DNA of 64,000 nucleotides from Priestia iocasae (GTDB lineage: Bacteria > Bacillota > Bacilli > Bacillales > Bacillaceae_H). Positions 33,431-43,882 of this stretch are shown here, piece by piece. The notes below the pieces were generated by a model. The model was given only the letters and a program-made list of their open reading frames with translations. It was not told the origin of the DNA and made no database searches. The stretch is from positions 62,001-126,000 of the forward strand of contig NZ_JAFBFC010000002.1 in assembly GCF_016909075.1 (NCBI RefSeq), given 5' to 3'. The position numbers and the translations under genes were made by a program. The stretch's first letter is position 1; each line of letters starts with the position of its first letter.

Positions 33431-33890
33431 AAAAATCCCCTCCTAATCTAGTAATAATTCTATGATGGTTAATCGAAAAGTAGAAGTAGAACTTGAATCT
33501 ATTAACCTAAATAAAAGCCATCAAGTAGCAGTTGATATGTTCCCCTTTAGGTAGACAGATGAAAAAAATAAAAATTTGGCATTCAGCCAGACAATGTAAA
33601 ACGATAATAAATGGGAATTTGATTCCGTTAAAAAGAGTAAATTTAAAAGCGTTGTTGGCAAATACCTAAATTTAATAGAAAGTGTCTCTCACATAGTTCA
33701 TTTCGTTAGTTAATGAACCATTTTCATCGTACGTTTTACCTTTTACTTAGATATTTTATGATGTTTGATTTGCGAAGTGATTTCTCAATTTATGCACTTC
33801 AAAATCAGCTAAGCGTACAGAAATTAATAATCTACTTAGTTCAGTCGTCACTCTGACCAAAGTTTTTATTCAGAATATTAATCTTTTAAA
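33431..33890. other. Gene-poor gap with remnants
   Basis: 460 bases. A plus-strand frame of 29 codons (33465-33554, MVNRKVEVELESINL...) and a minus-strand stretch near 33680-33745 (TYDENGSLTNEMNY) look protein-like but are broken. An imperfect GTCAC-N-GTGAC palindrome lies at 33847-33857. No intact gene. Confidence 0.4.
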
Positions 33891-35057
33891 TTAATCTCTA
33901 CTAAATAAATCTCTTGTATAGATCTTTTCTGCAACATCTTGAATATCATCCGATAATCGGTTAGCGACAATTACATCACTAATTTTCTTAAACTCATTAA
34001 AATCATTTACAACTCTAGAATGATAGAACTCAGTTTCAGTCAGAGCTGGCTCATAGACAATGACTTCAATTCCTTTTGCCTTAATGCGCTTCATAACCCC
34101 TTGGATAGCAGATTGCCTAAAGTTATCAGAGTCCATTTTCATCGTAAGTCGGTAAATCCCTACAATTTTAGGATTACGCTTAATGATCATCTCAGATACG
34201 TGATCTTTTCTTGTTCTATTTGCATCCACAATGGCTGTCATAATGTTATTAGGCACATCAGCATAGTTAGCAAGAAGCTGCTTTGTATCTTTTGGTAAAC
34301 AGTATCCTCCGTAACCAAATGAAGGATTGTTATAATGTGCTCCAATTCGTGGATCTAATCCAACACCTTCAATAATCTGTTGAGTATTTAACCCTCTTAA
34401 CTCAGCATAAGAATCGAGCTCATTAAAAAAAGCCACTCTCATGGCTAGGTACGTGTTTGCAAATAATTTAATGGCTTCTGCCTCTGTTGAGTTTGTAAAA
34501 AGTACATCAATCTCTTCTTTAATTGCTCCTTGAACAAGTAAATTAGCAAAAACTCTAGCGCGTTCAGATTGCTCGCCAACGATAATACGTGAAGGATACA
34601 AGTTATCGTGCAGGGCTCTACCTTCTCTTAAGAACTCGGGCGAAAAGATGATATTGTCTGTATCAAACTTTTCCTTCACTTGTTCTGTATAACCAACTGG
34701 TACTGTTGATTTGATTACCATAATCGCATCAGGGTTGATTGATAACACACTTGCGATCACAGCTTCAACCGTTCTTGTGTTAAAATGATTTTTTTCTGGA
34801 TCGTAGTTTGTTGGTGTTGAGATAATTACATATTCAGCATCTTTGAATGCTTTGTAGTTATCTGTAGTTGCGGTTAGGTTTAATTGTTTTGTTGCTAGAA
34901 ACTCTTCAATTTCATTATCAATGATTGGAGATTTTTTGTTGTTAATCATATCTACTTTTTCTTGGATAATATCTAAAGCTATGACTTCATTGTGTTGAGC
35001 TAGTAATATAGCATTTGATAGACCTACGTAGCCAGTACCAGCGATCGTAATTTTCAT
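33891..35057 (-). CDS. ugd: UDP-glucose 6-dehydrogenase
   Basis: 388 residues, the short HasB/Ugd class. The N-terminal NAD-binding motif is [10 protein letters not shown]. The substrate segments are [12 protein letters not shown] and YPSRIIVG, and the catalytic cysteine is C253 in [10 protein letters not shown]. It oxidises UDP-glucose twice to UDP-glucuronate for the polysaccharide. These enzymes are known targets of CpsD/YwqD-type BY-kinases, one of which is encoded at 22545-23252. It is the last gene of the synthesis locus, 80 bases from the Wzy-like gene. Confidence 0.93.
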   Translation of the reverse strand: MKITIAGTGYVGLSNAILLAQHNEVIALDIIQEKVDMINNKKSPIIDNEIEEFLATKQLNLTATTDNYKAFKDAEYVIISTPTNYDPEKNHFNTRTVEAVIASVLSINPDAIMVIKSTVPVGYTEQVKEKFDTDNIIFSPEFLREGRALHDNLYPSRIIVGEQSERARVFANLLVQGAIKEEIDVLFTNSTEAEAIKLFANTYLAMRVAFFNELDSYAELRGLNTQQIIEGVGLDPRIGAHYNNPSFGYGGYCLPKDTKQLLANYADVPNNIMTAIVDANRTRKDHVSEMIIKRNPKIVGIYRLTMKMDSDNFRQSAIQGVMKRIKAKGIEVIVYEPALTETEFYHSRVVNDFNEFKKISDVIVANRLSDDIQDVAEKIYTRDLFSRD

Positions 35058-35137
35058 TATTATTCCTGCCTTCCTATATCGTTGCTTATTTTATTCCATA
35101 GTTTTCACAAGTGACTGTTCGCCGGCAATACTTCCCC

Positions 35138-36346
35138 CTACGATTTGTACTTAATATAAGACATAGAAACTGTTCTTGAGCCTTTTGCTTTGCCATATAA
35201 TAAGGGAATCATCCAAAGAAAAAAGTATCTAAAATCATAAAATTCACCAGAGAACATCTGAACTACTATCATATAAACCGGAATAGAAGAGAAAATAAAA
35301 TATGAAGATTTTCTCATTTTAAATATAATAAAAACAGAAAAAAACACAAAAAAAACAAAAATAATTGCCCCTAGCATACCAATCTCCACCAGCATTTCCA
35401 GTAATAAATTATGCGGATATACATGGCCTGTTTTAAGTGTAAAAGAATCAATCCCGTAACCTATAATAGGCTTCTCCTTTATCATTAAAATAGCATCTGA
35501 GTAAATAACATTACGACCAGAGCTATAAACTGTACCACTTTGAAATGTAGACCCAATGAATCTGCCCATGAATACTCTTTTTATCGGTTCAAACATAAAG
35601 TATAGAATCAATAAACACGGGATTAAAAATGAAATATATTTAAGACTAAAATTAATTGAAATATTCATTTTTCCCTTCCAATCTACTAGTGTTTTTTTAA
35701 TAGTCAATACTAATAGTAGAGAGAGTAAAGCACCCAAAAAACCTCCCCTTGATCCAACTAGAACTATACTAAATAAAAACAAAATACTTAGAATAAGATA
35801 AAGGGTTTTTTTGTTCAATGAAAATCTATATATTGCACTACAGCATGCAAAGAAAAGTATTCTTGTGGCTACATTGGGACCACTTACACTTGTATCCCCT
35901 CTACTAGCACCAGAAAAAACATCTAAATAGATAGGAATTGCATACAAAATACCTATTGAAATAAAGAAAATAGAAACAACCTTAAAAAATTCCTGAACCT
36001 CCATGCTATTTACTATTAATAGATTACCTATAATCAATAATATTAAAAATATAGATAATTCAACTTTACCAATAGCCCTAGACTGATCTATTGTATAGAA
36101 AAATGAAATTAACACCTGCAGCAAATAAGTGAAAGACAATAATATAAACAAAATTACAGATTTATTTATTTTAATTGAAATATTTCGTTTACTATAACTA
36201 ATTCCAATAAGCACTGTAAATATAGATGCCGCAAAGAGAATGTACCTAACTTCAAAAGATAAATTCATGATTATTCTATTTATATTAAAGTTGCCAGACA
36301 GGAATGTTAAAAGTAACAATAATAGAGCAGTATTTTTATAAGACAT
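35138..36346 (-). CDS. O-antigen ligase/polymerase family protein (Wzy-like)
   Basis: 402 residues with about ten to twelve membrane helices and the Wzy_C pattern: a long extracytoplasmic loop (GSTFQSGTVYSSGRNVIY) and IGYGIDSFTLKTGHVYPHNLLLEMLVEIG. In a Wzx/Wzy locus this would polymerise lipid-linked repeat units at the outer face of the membrane. Very AT-rich, as is usual for such genes. Confidence 0.85.
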   Translation of the reverse strand: MSYKNTALLLLLLTFLSGNFNINRIIMNLSFEVRYILFAASIFTVLIGISYSKRNISIKINKSVILFILLSFTYLLQVLISFFYTIDQSRAIGKVELSIFLILLIIGNLLIVNSMEVQEFFKVVSIFFISIGILYAIPIYLDVFSGASRGDTSVSGPNVATRILFFACCSAIYRFSLNKKTLYLILSILFLFSIVLVGSRGGFLGALLSLLLVLTIKKTLVDWKGKMNISINFSLKYISFLIPCLLILYFMFEPIKRVFMGRFIGSTFQSGTVYSSGRNVIYSDAILMIKEKPIIGYGIDSFTLKTGHVYPHNLLLEMLVEIGMLGAIIFVFFVFFSVFIIFKMRKSSYFIFSSIPVYMIVVQMFSGEFYDFRYFFLWMIPLLYGKAKGSRTVSMSYIKYKS

Positions 36347-36417
36347 ATTTTTAATCCTTTAACTTTTTATTTATATAATAAAATGAGAAAATAAGAAAAA
36401 ATTTTCAGAATAAATTA

Positions 36418-37617
36418 TTAAACTTTTCTCTTAATTTTCTTTAAGCAGATTAACAGAAATAAAAATAAAGCTATACCAGATACTATATTTGCTATTGCAA
36501 TCCCGATTAAGTTATATTTTATCCCTAAAACAACAGACAAACTAATGAGTGATAATCCATATATATAAAATGAATTATTGTAAAATTTAACTCCAAAGTG
36601 TTTCATTGTTATAGGCTTTAATATATTTACTCCCGCCATAATTGCACCACCTAAACATATGGGAATAATTAAATATTCTATATTTGTTAGAAAGTCTGGA
36701 TATAAAACTTTTACTAGTACAGGGGTTGTGAAAATACTTAGAAAGAAATAGAGTACCGATATAAAAAAGGATGCTAAAACAACTAAATTAATTAACTTAC
36801 TATTAGTCGCTTCCTTTTTAATCGCCAATTTGCCTAAAATGTAATTTGAGAGTGGATTTATTACTAAGGCACCTATTTTTGAAGACACTGAGGCAGAATA
36901 GAACAAACTTACATTTGCTGGACCCAATATAGGATAAATTAAAAATCTATCATATTGGGATAAAGAATAGGATGCTCCATTATTTAAAATTAATTGAATA
37001 ATATTAGTAGATTTTAGTCTACTATTATCAGTAAACAATTTAAAAAAGCCACTTTCACGAAAATAATAGGCAGAAAAACACACTGAAAATATTTCAGCTA
37101 CTAGAAAGATCATCAGCCAATTTTTTTGAAAAAGAAAAATTAAAACACCAAATAACACACCTAAAAAATACCATAAATTTTGCCTTAATAGCTTATTATG
37201 GGTATTTTTTATACGATATTCCGATTGAAAAAAGTTTCTATAATTAGCAAGAACACAAGTTATTAGAAATAAAATATTATTCATAATATTATCCAAAAAA
37301 AGGAAATAATACACAATAAAACTAATTAGCCCGATAATTAAATTACTTATCAAGAAAGTCCGTAAGTATAAAGAATTATAAAACTTCTGATCTAGAAGTC
37401 GAGCATTACCAATACTGAAACCAAATATAGATGTAATTATCCCAATAAATCCAATTGCTATAACTATTTTTCCGAATTGGTTCGCATCATATAACCTCGA
37501 TATAGTTGGTAGAGCAACAATTTGTTGAGCTATTATAAATATTGAAAAGGAAAAGATATTTATCATAAACTCAACTAATAATATTTTATACTTTTTAAAC
37601 AAAACCTTAAACTTCAA
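36418..37617 (-). CDS. Polysaccharide flippase (Wzx/MATE-like)
   Basis: 399 residues, about twelve membrane helices, basic N-terminus. The pattern of paired helices and GASYSLSQYDRFLIYPILGP matches oligosaccharide flippases of the MOP superfamily. It would flip the undecaprenyl-linked repeat unit. It precedes the polymerase gene in the operon. AT-rich codon use. Confidence 0.85.
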   Translation of the reverse strand: MKFKVLFKKYKILLVEFMINIFSFSIFIIAQQIVALPTISRLYDANQFGKIVIAIGFIGIITSIFGFSIGNARLLDQKFYNSLYLRTFLISNLIIGLISFIVYYFLFLDNIMNNILFLITCVLANYRNFFQSEYRIKNTHNKLLRQNLWYFLGVLFGVLIFLFQKNWLMIFLVAEIFSVCFSAYYFRESGFFKLFTDNSRLKSTNIIQLILNNGASYSLSQYDRFLIYPILGPANVSLFYSASVSSKIGALVINPLSNYILGKLAIKKEATNSKLINLVVLASFFISVLYFFLSIFTTPVLVKVLYPDFLTNIEYLIIPICLGGAIMAGVNILKPITMKHFGVKFYNNSFYIYGLSLISLSVVLGIKYNLIGIAIANIVSGIALFLFLLICLKKIKRKV

Positions 37618-37966
37618 GTATTCATCTCCTGTTAATCAATCCTACCCATAGCGTTAGCTTAAATTTAAGTAACTCTTTATTAATCTTAGAATAGAAAAAA
37701 TTTAAATTTAATTAATTTCACCAAAAATTTATGTCAAATTATTGAATGGAAATTAGATAATTTTATTAGATTCTTTCACAAAAGTAACTTTATATAGGCT
37801 TATAACTTTATAGGCATGACTTCCCGTTTTAAAGCTAGGTGAAAGTGATTTACCTGCTACACAAGGTTATCATGCCTATTACTCCAATTTCCAATCCACA
37901 ACCGAAACTGCTAGGTTTCAAGATCAATGTAGTTCAATTTTAAGTATAGAAAATATTAATGTATAT
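37618..37966. other. Gap with an inverted repeat
   Basis: About 350 bases between the flippase and a glycosyltransferase. ATAGGCATGA at 37810-37819 and its inverse TCATGCCTAT at 37870-37879 bound a ~50-base segment that can fold further (AGGTGAAAG / TTTACCT). It could be a mobile-element remnant or an RNA structure; no gene is visible. Confidence 0.4.
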
Positions 37967-39139
37967 TTAATTACCATTTTCACATAAAGAATTAAATAAA
38001 TTATTCCATTCGAGTATGATTTTCTCCTCATTAAATGAATCGGAGTTTGCAACTTTCAATGAATTTAATGACATTTGTTTTAAAGTGTCTCTATTATCAT
38101 CTAAATGACTTATCTTTTCATATAGAAATTGAATTATTTTATCATCTATCTTCCCTGAATAAATAGTTTCTTCCCTGTGATTCCAAACTTTTGGATTAGG
38201 GATATTATTATTATCAAAGAACCACCATTGAGGGTCCGTCAAATAGCCATTAAAACCATCATTTACCATTTCTGGAATTGCATATAATTTTGTTGCTAGA
38301 ACTGGCAATCCGGCTTTAATGCCCTCTAAGATTGTCAAACCGAAACTTTCATCACTTGTTGGCTGTAATAATATAGTACTTTCAGCATATATTTTTTCCA
38401 TCTGCTCATATGATAATGTAAAATCTAATAATTTTATATTTTCCATTTTCCTAATTGAATTTATAAGATTATCATCTACATCTTCAATAGATGTTATCAT
38501 AGTCAAATTAACAGCCCTTCCATCAGCCCGAAGCCTTTTAAAAGCTTCTATTACTTCTAATGCACCTTTTGATAGAAATCGAATTCCCTGAGCAATAAAA
38601 AGTAAATGCACCTCTTCATTCTCAACTCTTTGATCAATTGATTGTTCAGAAACTAGGTTATTACGGGGGACTAATGGATATATTACCTTTTTCATTTCAT
38701 CCCCTTTTTTCCAATTCCCGCAAACATCATCAAAGGTATTGTAGCAAGCTTGAGACATGCATACAATTGCTTTTAAGTTTTTGTCATTTAAATATTTAGA
38801 AATTCGTTTCTTCCCTAGAATACTTTTCCCTCGCCCTAACTTATAGTGATATAGAGCAGTAGGATTTTCAAGATATATAAAATAAGATTTATCTGAATCT
38901 AAGAACCGATTGAAACTCCCATTTATATCTCCTTCTTTATTGTTGCATTTAATAATCTGTATGACACCCAAAAAATCAAAAAGTGAAGATTTAGCAATTT
39001 TTGTAATGATTCGCCTTTTTCTAGAGTTTAATTCATAGAAACCTTTATAATTATTAATAATTTCATATTCCATTTTCTCATTGGAAAATAAGTGCCTAAA
39101 AAACCCGCGAACTCTCGTGGCGAAAAAAATCTTTTTCAT
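37967..39139 (-). CDS. Family 4 glycosyltransferase
   Basis: 390 residues in the GT-B fold. The C-terminal half has the nucleotide-sugar site DESFGLTILEGIKAGLPVLAT, and HLLFIAQGIRFLSKG marks the start of the second Rossmann half. No membrane segment, so it acts on the inner face using a soluble sugar nucleotide. Sugar and linkage cannot be told. Confidence 0.88.
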   Translation of the reverse strand: MKKIFFATRVRGFFRHLFSNEKMEYEIINNYKGFYELNSRKRRIITKIAKSSLFDFLGVIQIIKCNNKEGDINGSFNRFLDSDKSYFIYLENPTALYHYKLGRGKSILGKKRISKYLNDKNLKAIVCMSQACYNTFDDVCGNWKKGDEMKKVIYPLVPRNNLVSEQSIDQRVENEEVHLLFIAQGIRFLSKGALEVIEAFKRLRADGRAVNLTMITSIEDVDDNLINSIRKMENIKLLDFTLSYEQMEKIYAESTILLQPTSDESFGLTILEGIKAGLPVLATKLYAIPEMVNDGFNGYLTDPQWWFFDNNNIPNPKVWNHREETIYSGKIDDKIIQFLYEKISHLDDNRDTLKQMSLNSLKVANSDSFNEEKIILEWNNLFNSLCENGN

Positions 39140-39183
39140 TGTTAGCCTCCATCAGGAATATCCAATACTAATATTTTGATATA

Positions 39184-40350
39184 TTATCTTGTACTTTCAG
39201 CCTTCTCCCAAAACGGCTTAGACTTTCCAGTTAATTGTCTATAGGCTCCAATTAATTGTGCAATGATAGTAATGCTGTAGTAATAAATCATATTAATTAT
39301 TTTATTATCAACTTTTGTTATATGTTTTAATAATGCAGTAAAGTAAAATAACATTTGGAATACTAAAGTGATTTTAAATACTAGAAGTGAAAATGCCAAA
39401 GGTATATTTATAAGAAATACTAATAAATGAGCTAACCATAAGTTCTGTCTACAATAGCGGTGACCAAAATAACAATAACTAAACCACTTAAATTTAAAAA
39501 TATTAAATATTTTTAAATTTGGATAAAGCGCAGAAAGTATATAGCGAGACATTCTCACTTTACGCCCAAACTCATCTTCTATTGAAGCACCAGCTTTCTC
39601 GTACGCCACAGCGTCTTTATTGTATATAGCTCTTTTTCCGATTAGAACATAATATTTGGGCATTGCACTGTCATGGCTTTCAATAGGATTGAAATTATAA
39701 TATTCCTTCACCCTACAAGCATACAAAGCTCCATTGCCTGCTGTTACTGAGTGAAGTTTTGATTCAACTTCTCTCATTTTAAGGTCAAATTCCCAATAGG
39801 AAGATTCTGATGCGCTCGTCCATTCTTCATTAGCATTAATATATTTCAACCGGCCAGTAACGTAAGCAATATCATCAGTAACAAATGATGAAACTAACTC
39901 CTTTATTGAGTTAGTATCTAACATTGCATTAGCATCAGTCATAATCAATATCTCGCTATTGACCGTTGCTGCCGCTTCATTTTGAGCGTTAGTCTTTCCT
40001 TTCCTTTCCTTAACTTCATATAGTCTAATATTAAACTCAGGGTTTTCATCCATAAATTGTCTTACTATTTTATTTGTACTATCTGTACTATTATCTGACG
40101 AAATTAATATTTCCAGCTTATTCTTAGGATAATCTAATCTAGTTATATTAACTAATTTATCTTGAATTACTTTTTCTTCGTTATGTGCTACTATCATAAT
40201 AGTGACTGTAGGTTCGTAAGTTTTATTTTTGATTATATGGGTTTTTTTGGAGTATTTATCTATTTTATTAAGAGATAATGGATATCCAATCATTGCCCAA
40301 AATATTATGAAGGCATTTATAAAAAATATCGTGTTCAAAAATATACTCAT
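39184..40350 (-). CDS. Family 2 glycosyltransferase, membrane-bound
   Basis: 388 residues. An N-terminal membrane helix is followed by the GT-A domain: TIMIVAHNEEKVI, ISSDNSTDST, the metal site MTDANAMLD (DxD-like), and SIEDEFGRKVRMSRY at the position of the Q/RxxRW-type motif. At least three helices follow near the C-terminus. The arrangement is that of processive or lipid-acceptor GT2 enzymes. Part of the capsule operon. Confidence 0.88.
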   Translation of the reverse strand: MSIFLNTIFFINAFIIFWAMIGYPLSLNKIDKYSKKTHIIKNKTYEPTVTIMIVAHNEEKVIQDKLVNITRLDYPKNKLEILISSDNSTDSTNKIVRQFMDENPEFNIRLYEVKERKGKTNAQNEAAATVNSEILIMTDANAMLDTNSIKELVSSFVTDDIAYVTGRLKYINANEEWTSASESSYWEFDLKMREVESKLHSVTAGNGALYACRVKEYYNFNPIESHDSAMPKYYVLIGKRAIYNKDAVAYEKAGASIEDEFGRKVRMSRYILSALYPNLKIFNIFKFKWFSYCYFGHRYCRQNLWLAHLLVFLINIPLAFSLLVFKITLVFQMLFYFTALLKHITKVDNKIINMIYYYSITIIAQLIGAYRQLTGKSKPFWEKAESTR

Positions 40351-40412
40351 AGTTTCTTCTCCTCATAATACTTTTTGTCTAATAAAACAATGCCCTTATC
40401 TCAAAGTGTAAA

Positions 40413-41525
40413 TTATCTAACAGTTGCTCGATATTTCGGAAAAAAATCATTTTCCAAAGTATACAATTTGTTTGAGTTTCTAATCTTAATTAGTTCATCA
40501 TACTTCTCTTGATTAAAAATTTTTCTACCCATAGAAAAATGTGAATCTGAATTCTTATTAAATACTTTTTTAAAGTTAAAAAGGCTATCCTCTTTACTTC
40601 CAAGTCCTCCACCCAAATGAAAGGTTTTAAATCCATTCATACATCCCCAACATGCAACTTCAAACAATAACAAATTTGTTGGAGCCAGGTACTGATATTC
40701 TCTATCAGATGCTGATAAATGATAATGTAGCTGTTCATTAGAGTACAAGATCATCGACATCGATATAATTTTCCCTTCATATATACCATAAAATATAATC
40801 GAATTATACTTTAAATCATTAAGGATACTGTCATAAAAATCTTTCTTAAAATAGTAATAATCCTTTGCATTATCCTTATCCATTGTTGCATTGTATAATG
40901 TTATGAATTGATCAAATAATTTAGGATCCCGTCCCCAATAAATCTCAACTCCTGATTTTTTAGCTTTTCTTATCATGTTTCTATTCTTACTAGTAAAATT
41001 ATCCCAAACTCGATCACGTGAATATAAATTTACTGTAATAGTTTTTCCACGCGTAGAGATATCATAAATACCTTTTAAATCTTCTACATTATTAAGAACA
41101 GGATGAAAACGAACAAATTCACATACAATACCCTGTTTTTCACATAAATAGATATATTTGTTATTAAGGTTTCTCAGGCTATCTTCAGTGATTCTTCCTT
41201 CAATCAAAAAACCTCCGTAACCATATGGTGTTGATATATCAAAATAAGTATTAGGAGGTATTTTACCAGTAAACCTCTTATCTAAAGAAATATCTCTTTT
41301 CATTACTACATTCATAGCTCTAATATTTTGATCTTCATAATAGAAAAGCGCAGGTTCTCCATCTCCGTGGCTTTTAAAAGCTTTAACGTAATCAGAAAGA
41401 TAATACACATCAAAGTTACTAAAACTCTTTGCGATCTTATCCCATTTTTCTATTTCCTCAAAATGAATTACTGACATTTGAAATTCTGGTTTTCTTTGCT
41501 CATTTATTCCTTTGACAGATAACAT
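40413..41525 (-). CDS. FemAB/FemX-like GNAT-fold transferase
   Basis: 370 residues. The C-terminal GNAT half contains IIFYGIYEGKIISMSMILY, HYHLSASDREYQYLAPTNLL and FHLGGGLGSKEDSLFNFKKVF, typical of FemAB-related proteins in polysaccharide loci. These transfer an amino acid or acyl group to a sugar or lipid-linked precursor. Here it probably decorates the repeat unit. Confidence 0.82.
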   Translation of the reverse strand: MLSVKGINEQRKPEFQMSVIHFEEIEKWDKIAKSFSNFDVYYLSDYVKAFKSHGDGEPALFYYEDQNIRAMNVVMKRDISLDKRFTGKIPPNTYFDISTPYGYGGFLIEGRITEDSLRNLNNKYIYLCEKQGIVCEFVRFHPVLNNVEDLKGIYDISTRGKTITVNLYSRDRVWDNFTSKNRNMIRKAKKSGVEIYWGRDPKLFDQFITLYNATMDKDNAKDYYYFKKDFYDSILNDLKYNSIIFYGIYEGKIISMSMILYSNEQLHYHLSASDREYQYLAPTNLLLFEVACWGCMNGFKTFHLGGGLGSKEDSLFNFKKVFNKNSDSHFSMGRKIFNQEKYDELIKIRNSNKLYTLENDFFPKYRATVR

Positions 41526-41564
41526 TTATTCACTTCCCACCCTTATTAATAATATCAATCTAGT

Positions 41565-42626
41565 CTACATACTCTTTAAAATTGAAATTATTTTATTCAT
41601 TTCGGTCATACCATATCTTTGGTCACAGGGTATTGAAAGGATAGTATCATATATATCTAAGGCACTACTAAAATCCCTCTTAAGAAGTTGATTAGGAATC
41701 GGCCAGTGAACTGGACAGTAAACCTTCTCTTTAGCAAGCTGATTTCTCACTTGATCTCTATTATTAATTAGAATTGGGTAGAACATAGGGCAAACCTGCT
41801 CATTTAAATCGAAGAATAGATGTTCAAGATAATCAACATTTATCAACTCCTTTGACAGTTTATTGAAGTTTTCTTTTCTTTTCTTTAACAATTCATCAAC
41901 ATCTAATAAAGTAATTAAGCTCTCCGAAAAACTATCTATACAATAAGCCCCGACATCATTATCTATTAGTGTCTCTGCCTCAAAAAACTGATTTAAAAAT
42001 TTATTTTTTAAACTACTATCTTCTAACTTAATATATTTTCCTTTATTAAATAAAGCATCAGTTCTTATCTTTGAAAATTTATAATTTCTTAGTATAGGTC
42101 CATTAATAATCCTTCTTGAAGAAGCTAAAACACCTCCGCTAGGAAGTCCAAACCACTTTCTGATACTTCCAACATAAAAATCATTATCTTTAAATCTACT
42201 AAATGTAGAAAATAATGTATGTGTAATATCTTCTACTACTATAGTCGATTCTTTTTTAAAATGTTTAAGAACATCAAGCAAATTGGAATTTGTTTGAAAA
42301 CCAAAGTACCCCATGTGAAGAAATACGCCAATATTTTTAAATGACATAACGCTATCAATATTTGGAGATAAGTCCTGATTAATTTCATAAAAGTAGCAAT
42401 TGAAACCTTCTTCAATAAAAGGAAGTAATACAGATTCACATATATACGAAGGCAGCAGTACAGTTTTATATTTAGGTATAATTTGTCGCAATAATAAAGT
42501 AATCGCCCCTCTACCAGAAGAAGTTAAAGCTGTTTCACCAAATCTAGATAACCAATTAGGTAATTTATTATTAGATGTATTTTGCAGTTTTTCTAGCCAA
42601 AATTCACTACCAATCTCACTATACAT
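41565..42626 (-). CDS. DegT/DnrJ-like PLP enzyme
   Basis: 353 residues from the ATG at 42626, three bases after the preceding stop; a TTG at 42641 would overlap that gene. Fold type I features: SSGRGAITLLLRQI at the phosphate-binding region, VVEDITHTLF (PLP-binding aspartate) and GSIRKWFGLPSGG with the PLP lysine. It diverges from typical sugar aminotransferases such as 43883-44995. Probably makes an amino sugar for the polymer. Confidence 0.78.
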   Translation of the reverse strand: MYSEIGSEFWLEKLQNTSNNKLPNWLSRFGETALTSSGRGAITLLLRQIIPKYKTVLLPSYICESVLLPFIEEGFNCYFYEINQDLSPNIDSVMSFKNIGVFLHMGYFGFQTNSNLLDVLKHFKKESTIVVEDITHTLFSTFSRFKDNDFYVGSIRKWFGLPSGGVLASSRRIINGPILRNYKFSKIRTDALFNKGKYIKLEDSSLKNKFLNQFFEAETLIDNDVGAYCIDSFSESLITLLDVDELLKKRKENFNKLSKELINVDYLEHLFFDLNEQVCPMFYPILINNRDQVRNQLAKEKVYCPVHWPIPNQLLKRDFSSALDIYDTILSIPCDQRYGMTEMNKIISILKSM

Positions 42627-42628
42627 AA

Positions 42629-43189
42629 TTAAATATCCCAATAATTATTTTCTTTGATTAATCTTTCATAATCCTTTTTTAGTACTCCGACGATTAGCTC
42701 GTCATGGTATTCATTAAGCTTGAATACCGCTTTCCTTCTTACACCCTCTACAGTCCATCCACATTTATCACAGTATAATTTTCTTGAAGGTTCATTATAT
42801 TCAATTATTGTGCCATCTAGTCTATTTAACTGTAATTCCTCAAATGCGTATTTCATTACTGCCATAACAGTATCAGTTCCAATTCCTCTAGATCTAAATT
42901 TTTTATTAGCAATTTTTATGCCATGAAAAGCAGTTCTATTCTTCCAATCAATATTAACGATACTTGCAAATCCAACCGCACCATCTTCTTTAGTCTCAAT
43001 TATTAATCTTATATTATTCTGAGAATTTGAATTTGAATTAAACCAATTTTGTTGCTGATTTGTTGAAACTGGATAAGAATAACCTCCTACTAGTTTTTCT
43101 ATTTCTGGATCATTAACCATTTCTCTTAATAATTCTTGATCCTCTTCTTCCATCGCTCTCAAAGTAACAACTTTTCCTTTAATATTCAT
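42629..43189 (-). CDS. GNAT N-acetyltransferase
   Basis: 186 residues. GNAT motif A is KKFRSRGIGTDTVMAVMKYAF, motif B is LNRLDGTIIEYNEPSRKLY, and the end KAVFKLNEYHDELIVGVL is typical of RimJ/RimL-like and PseH-like sugar acetyltransferases. It lies between a sugar-phosphate transferase (10-base overlap) and a PLP enzyme, so N-acetylation of an amino-sugar nucleotide is likely. Confidence 0.88.
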   Translation of the reverse strand: MNIKGKVVTLRAMEEEDQELLREMVNDPEIEKLVGGYSYPVSTNQQQNWFNSNSNSQNNIRLIIETKEDGAVGFASIVNIDWKNRTAFHGIKIANKKFRSRGIGTDTVMAVMKYAFEELQLNRLDGTIIEYNEPSRKLYCDKCGWTVEGVRRKAVFKLNEYHDELIVGVLKKDYERLIKENNYWDI

Positions 43190-43880
43190 TATATTTTTCC
43201 CCCTTCAGTGATTTTTGTCGATATATATGAAAATCTGGCGGTGAATCCACACCTCGTTCACCAATGTCACTTCTTTTAACTGCCTTTAGAATTGTACACC
43301 ATATGATTTTAATATCTCCAATAAGACTAATTTCATTTACATATTGAATATCATAATAGAATCTCCGTTCCCAATCCGCAGTATTTCTACCATTAATTTG
43401 CGCTAAACCCGATAGTCCCGGTCTTATGCTATGTCTAACTCTTTCTTTTTCATTATAATAAGGTAAATATTCAACAGCTAAAGGTCTGGGGCCTATAATA
43501 GACATATCACCTTTTAAAATATTTATAAGTTCAGGAAGCTCATCAAGTGATGTTCTACGCAATAACCTACCAAACTTCGTAAGTCTCACACTATCAGGCA
43601 ACAATTCACCATTTTCATCTCTCTCATCCGTCATCGTTCTAAACTTATACATCGTAAAGATTTTCTCGTTTAGTCCCGGCCTTTGCTGTTTAAAGATAAT
43701 CGGACTTCCTAACTTCATTCTGACTAGAATGGCTACAATTAGGATGATGACACTCAAGCCGATAATGGCGAGTAATGATAACAGAATGTCCATTCCTCTT
43801 TTACCAACGCTTCTATAGATACCACCTTTGTTTGGCTGAAGAATCGGTGGTTGTGTGTTTGTGTTCAGTTGAGTTTGCAT
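43179..43880 (-). CDS. Undecaprenyl-phosphate sugar-1-phosphate transferase
   Basis: 233 residues from the ATG at 43880; an upstream GTG at 43892 is too close to its AAGGAG. One N-terminal helix and the bacterial sugar transferase domain: KRGMDILLSL, MYKFRTMTDERDE, LLRRTSLDELPELINILKGDMS and IRPGLSGLAQINGRN. This is the initiating enzyme that loads the first sugar on undecaprenyl phosphate. Confidence 0.92.
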   Translation of the reverse strand: MQTQLNTNTQPPILQPNKGGIYRSVGKRGMDILLSLLAIIGLSVIILIVAILVRMKLGSPIIFKQQRPGLNEKIFTMYKFRTMTDERDENGELLPDSVRLTKFGRLLRRTSLDELPELINILKGDMSIIGPRPLAVEYLPYYNEKERVRHSIRPGLSGLAQINGRNTADWERRFYYDIQYVNEISLIGDIKIIWCTILKAVKRSDIGERGVDSPPDFHIYRQKSLKGEKYNEY

Positions 43881-43882
43881 GC

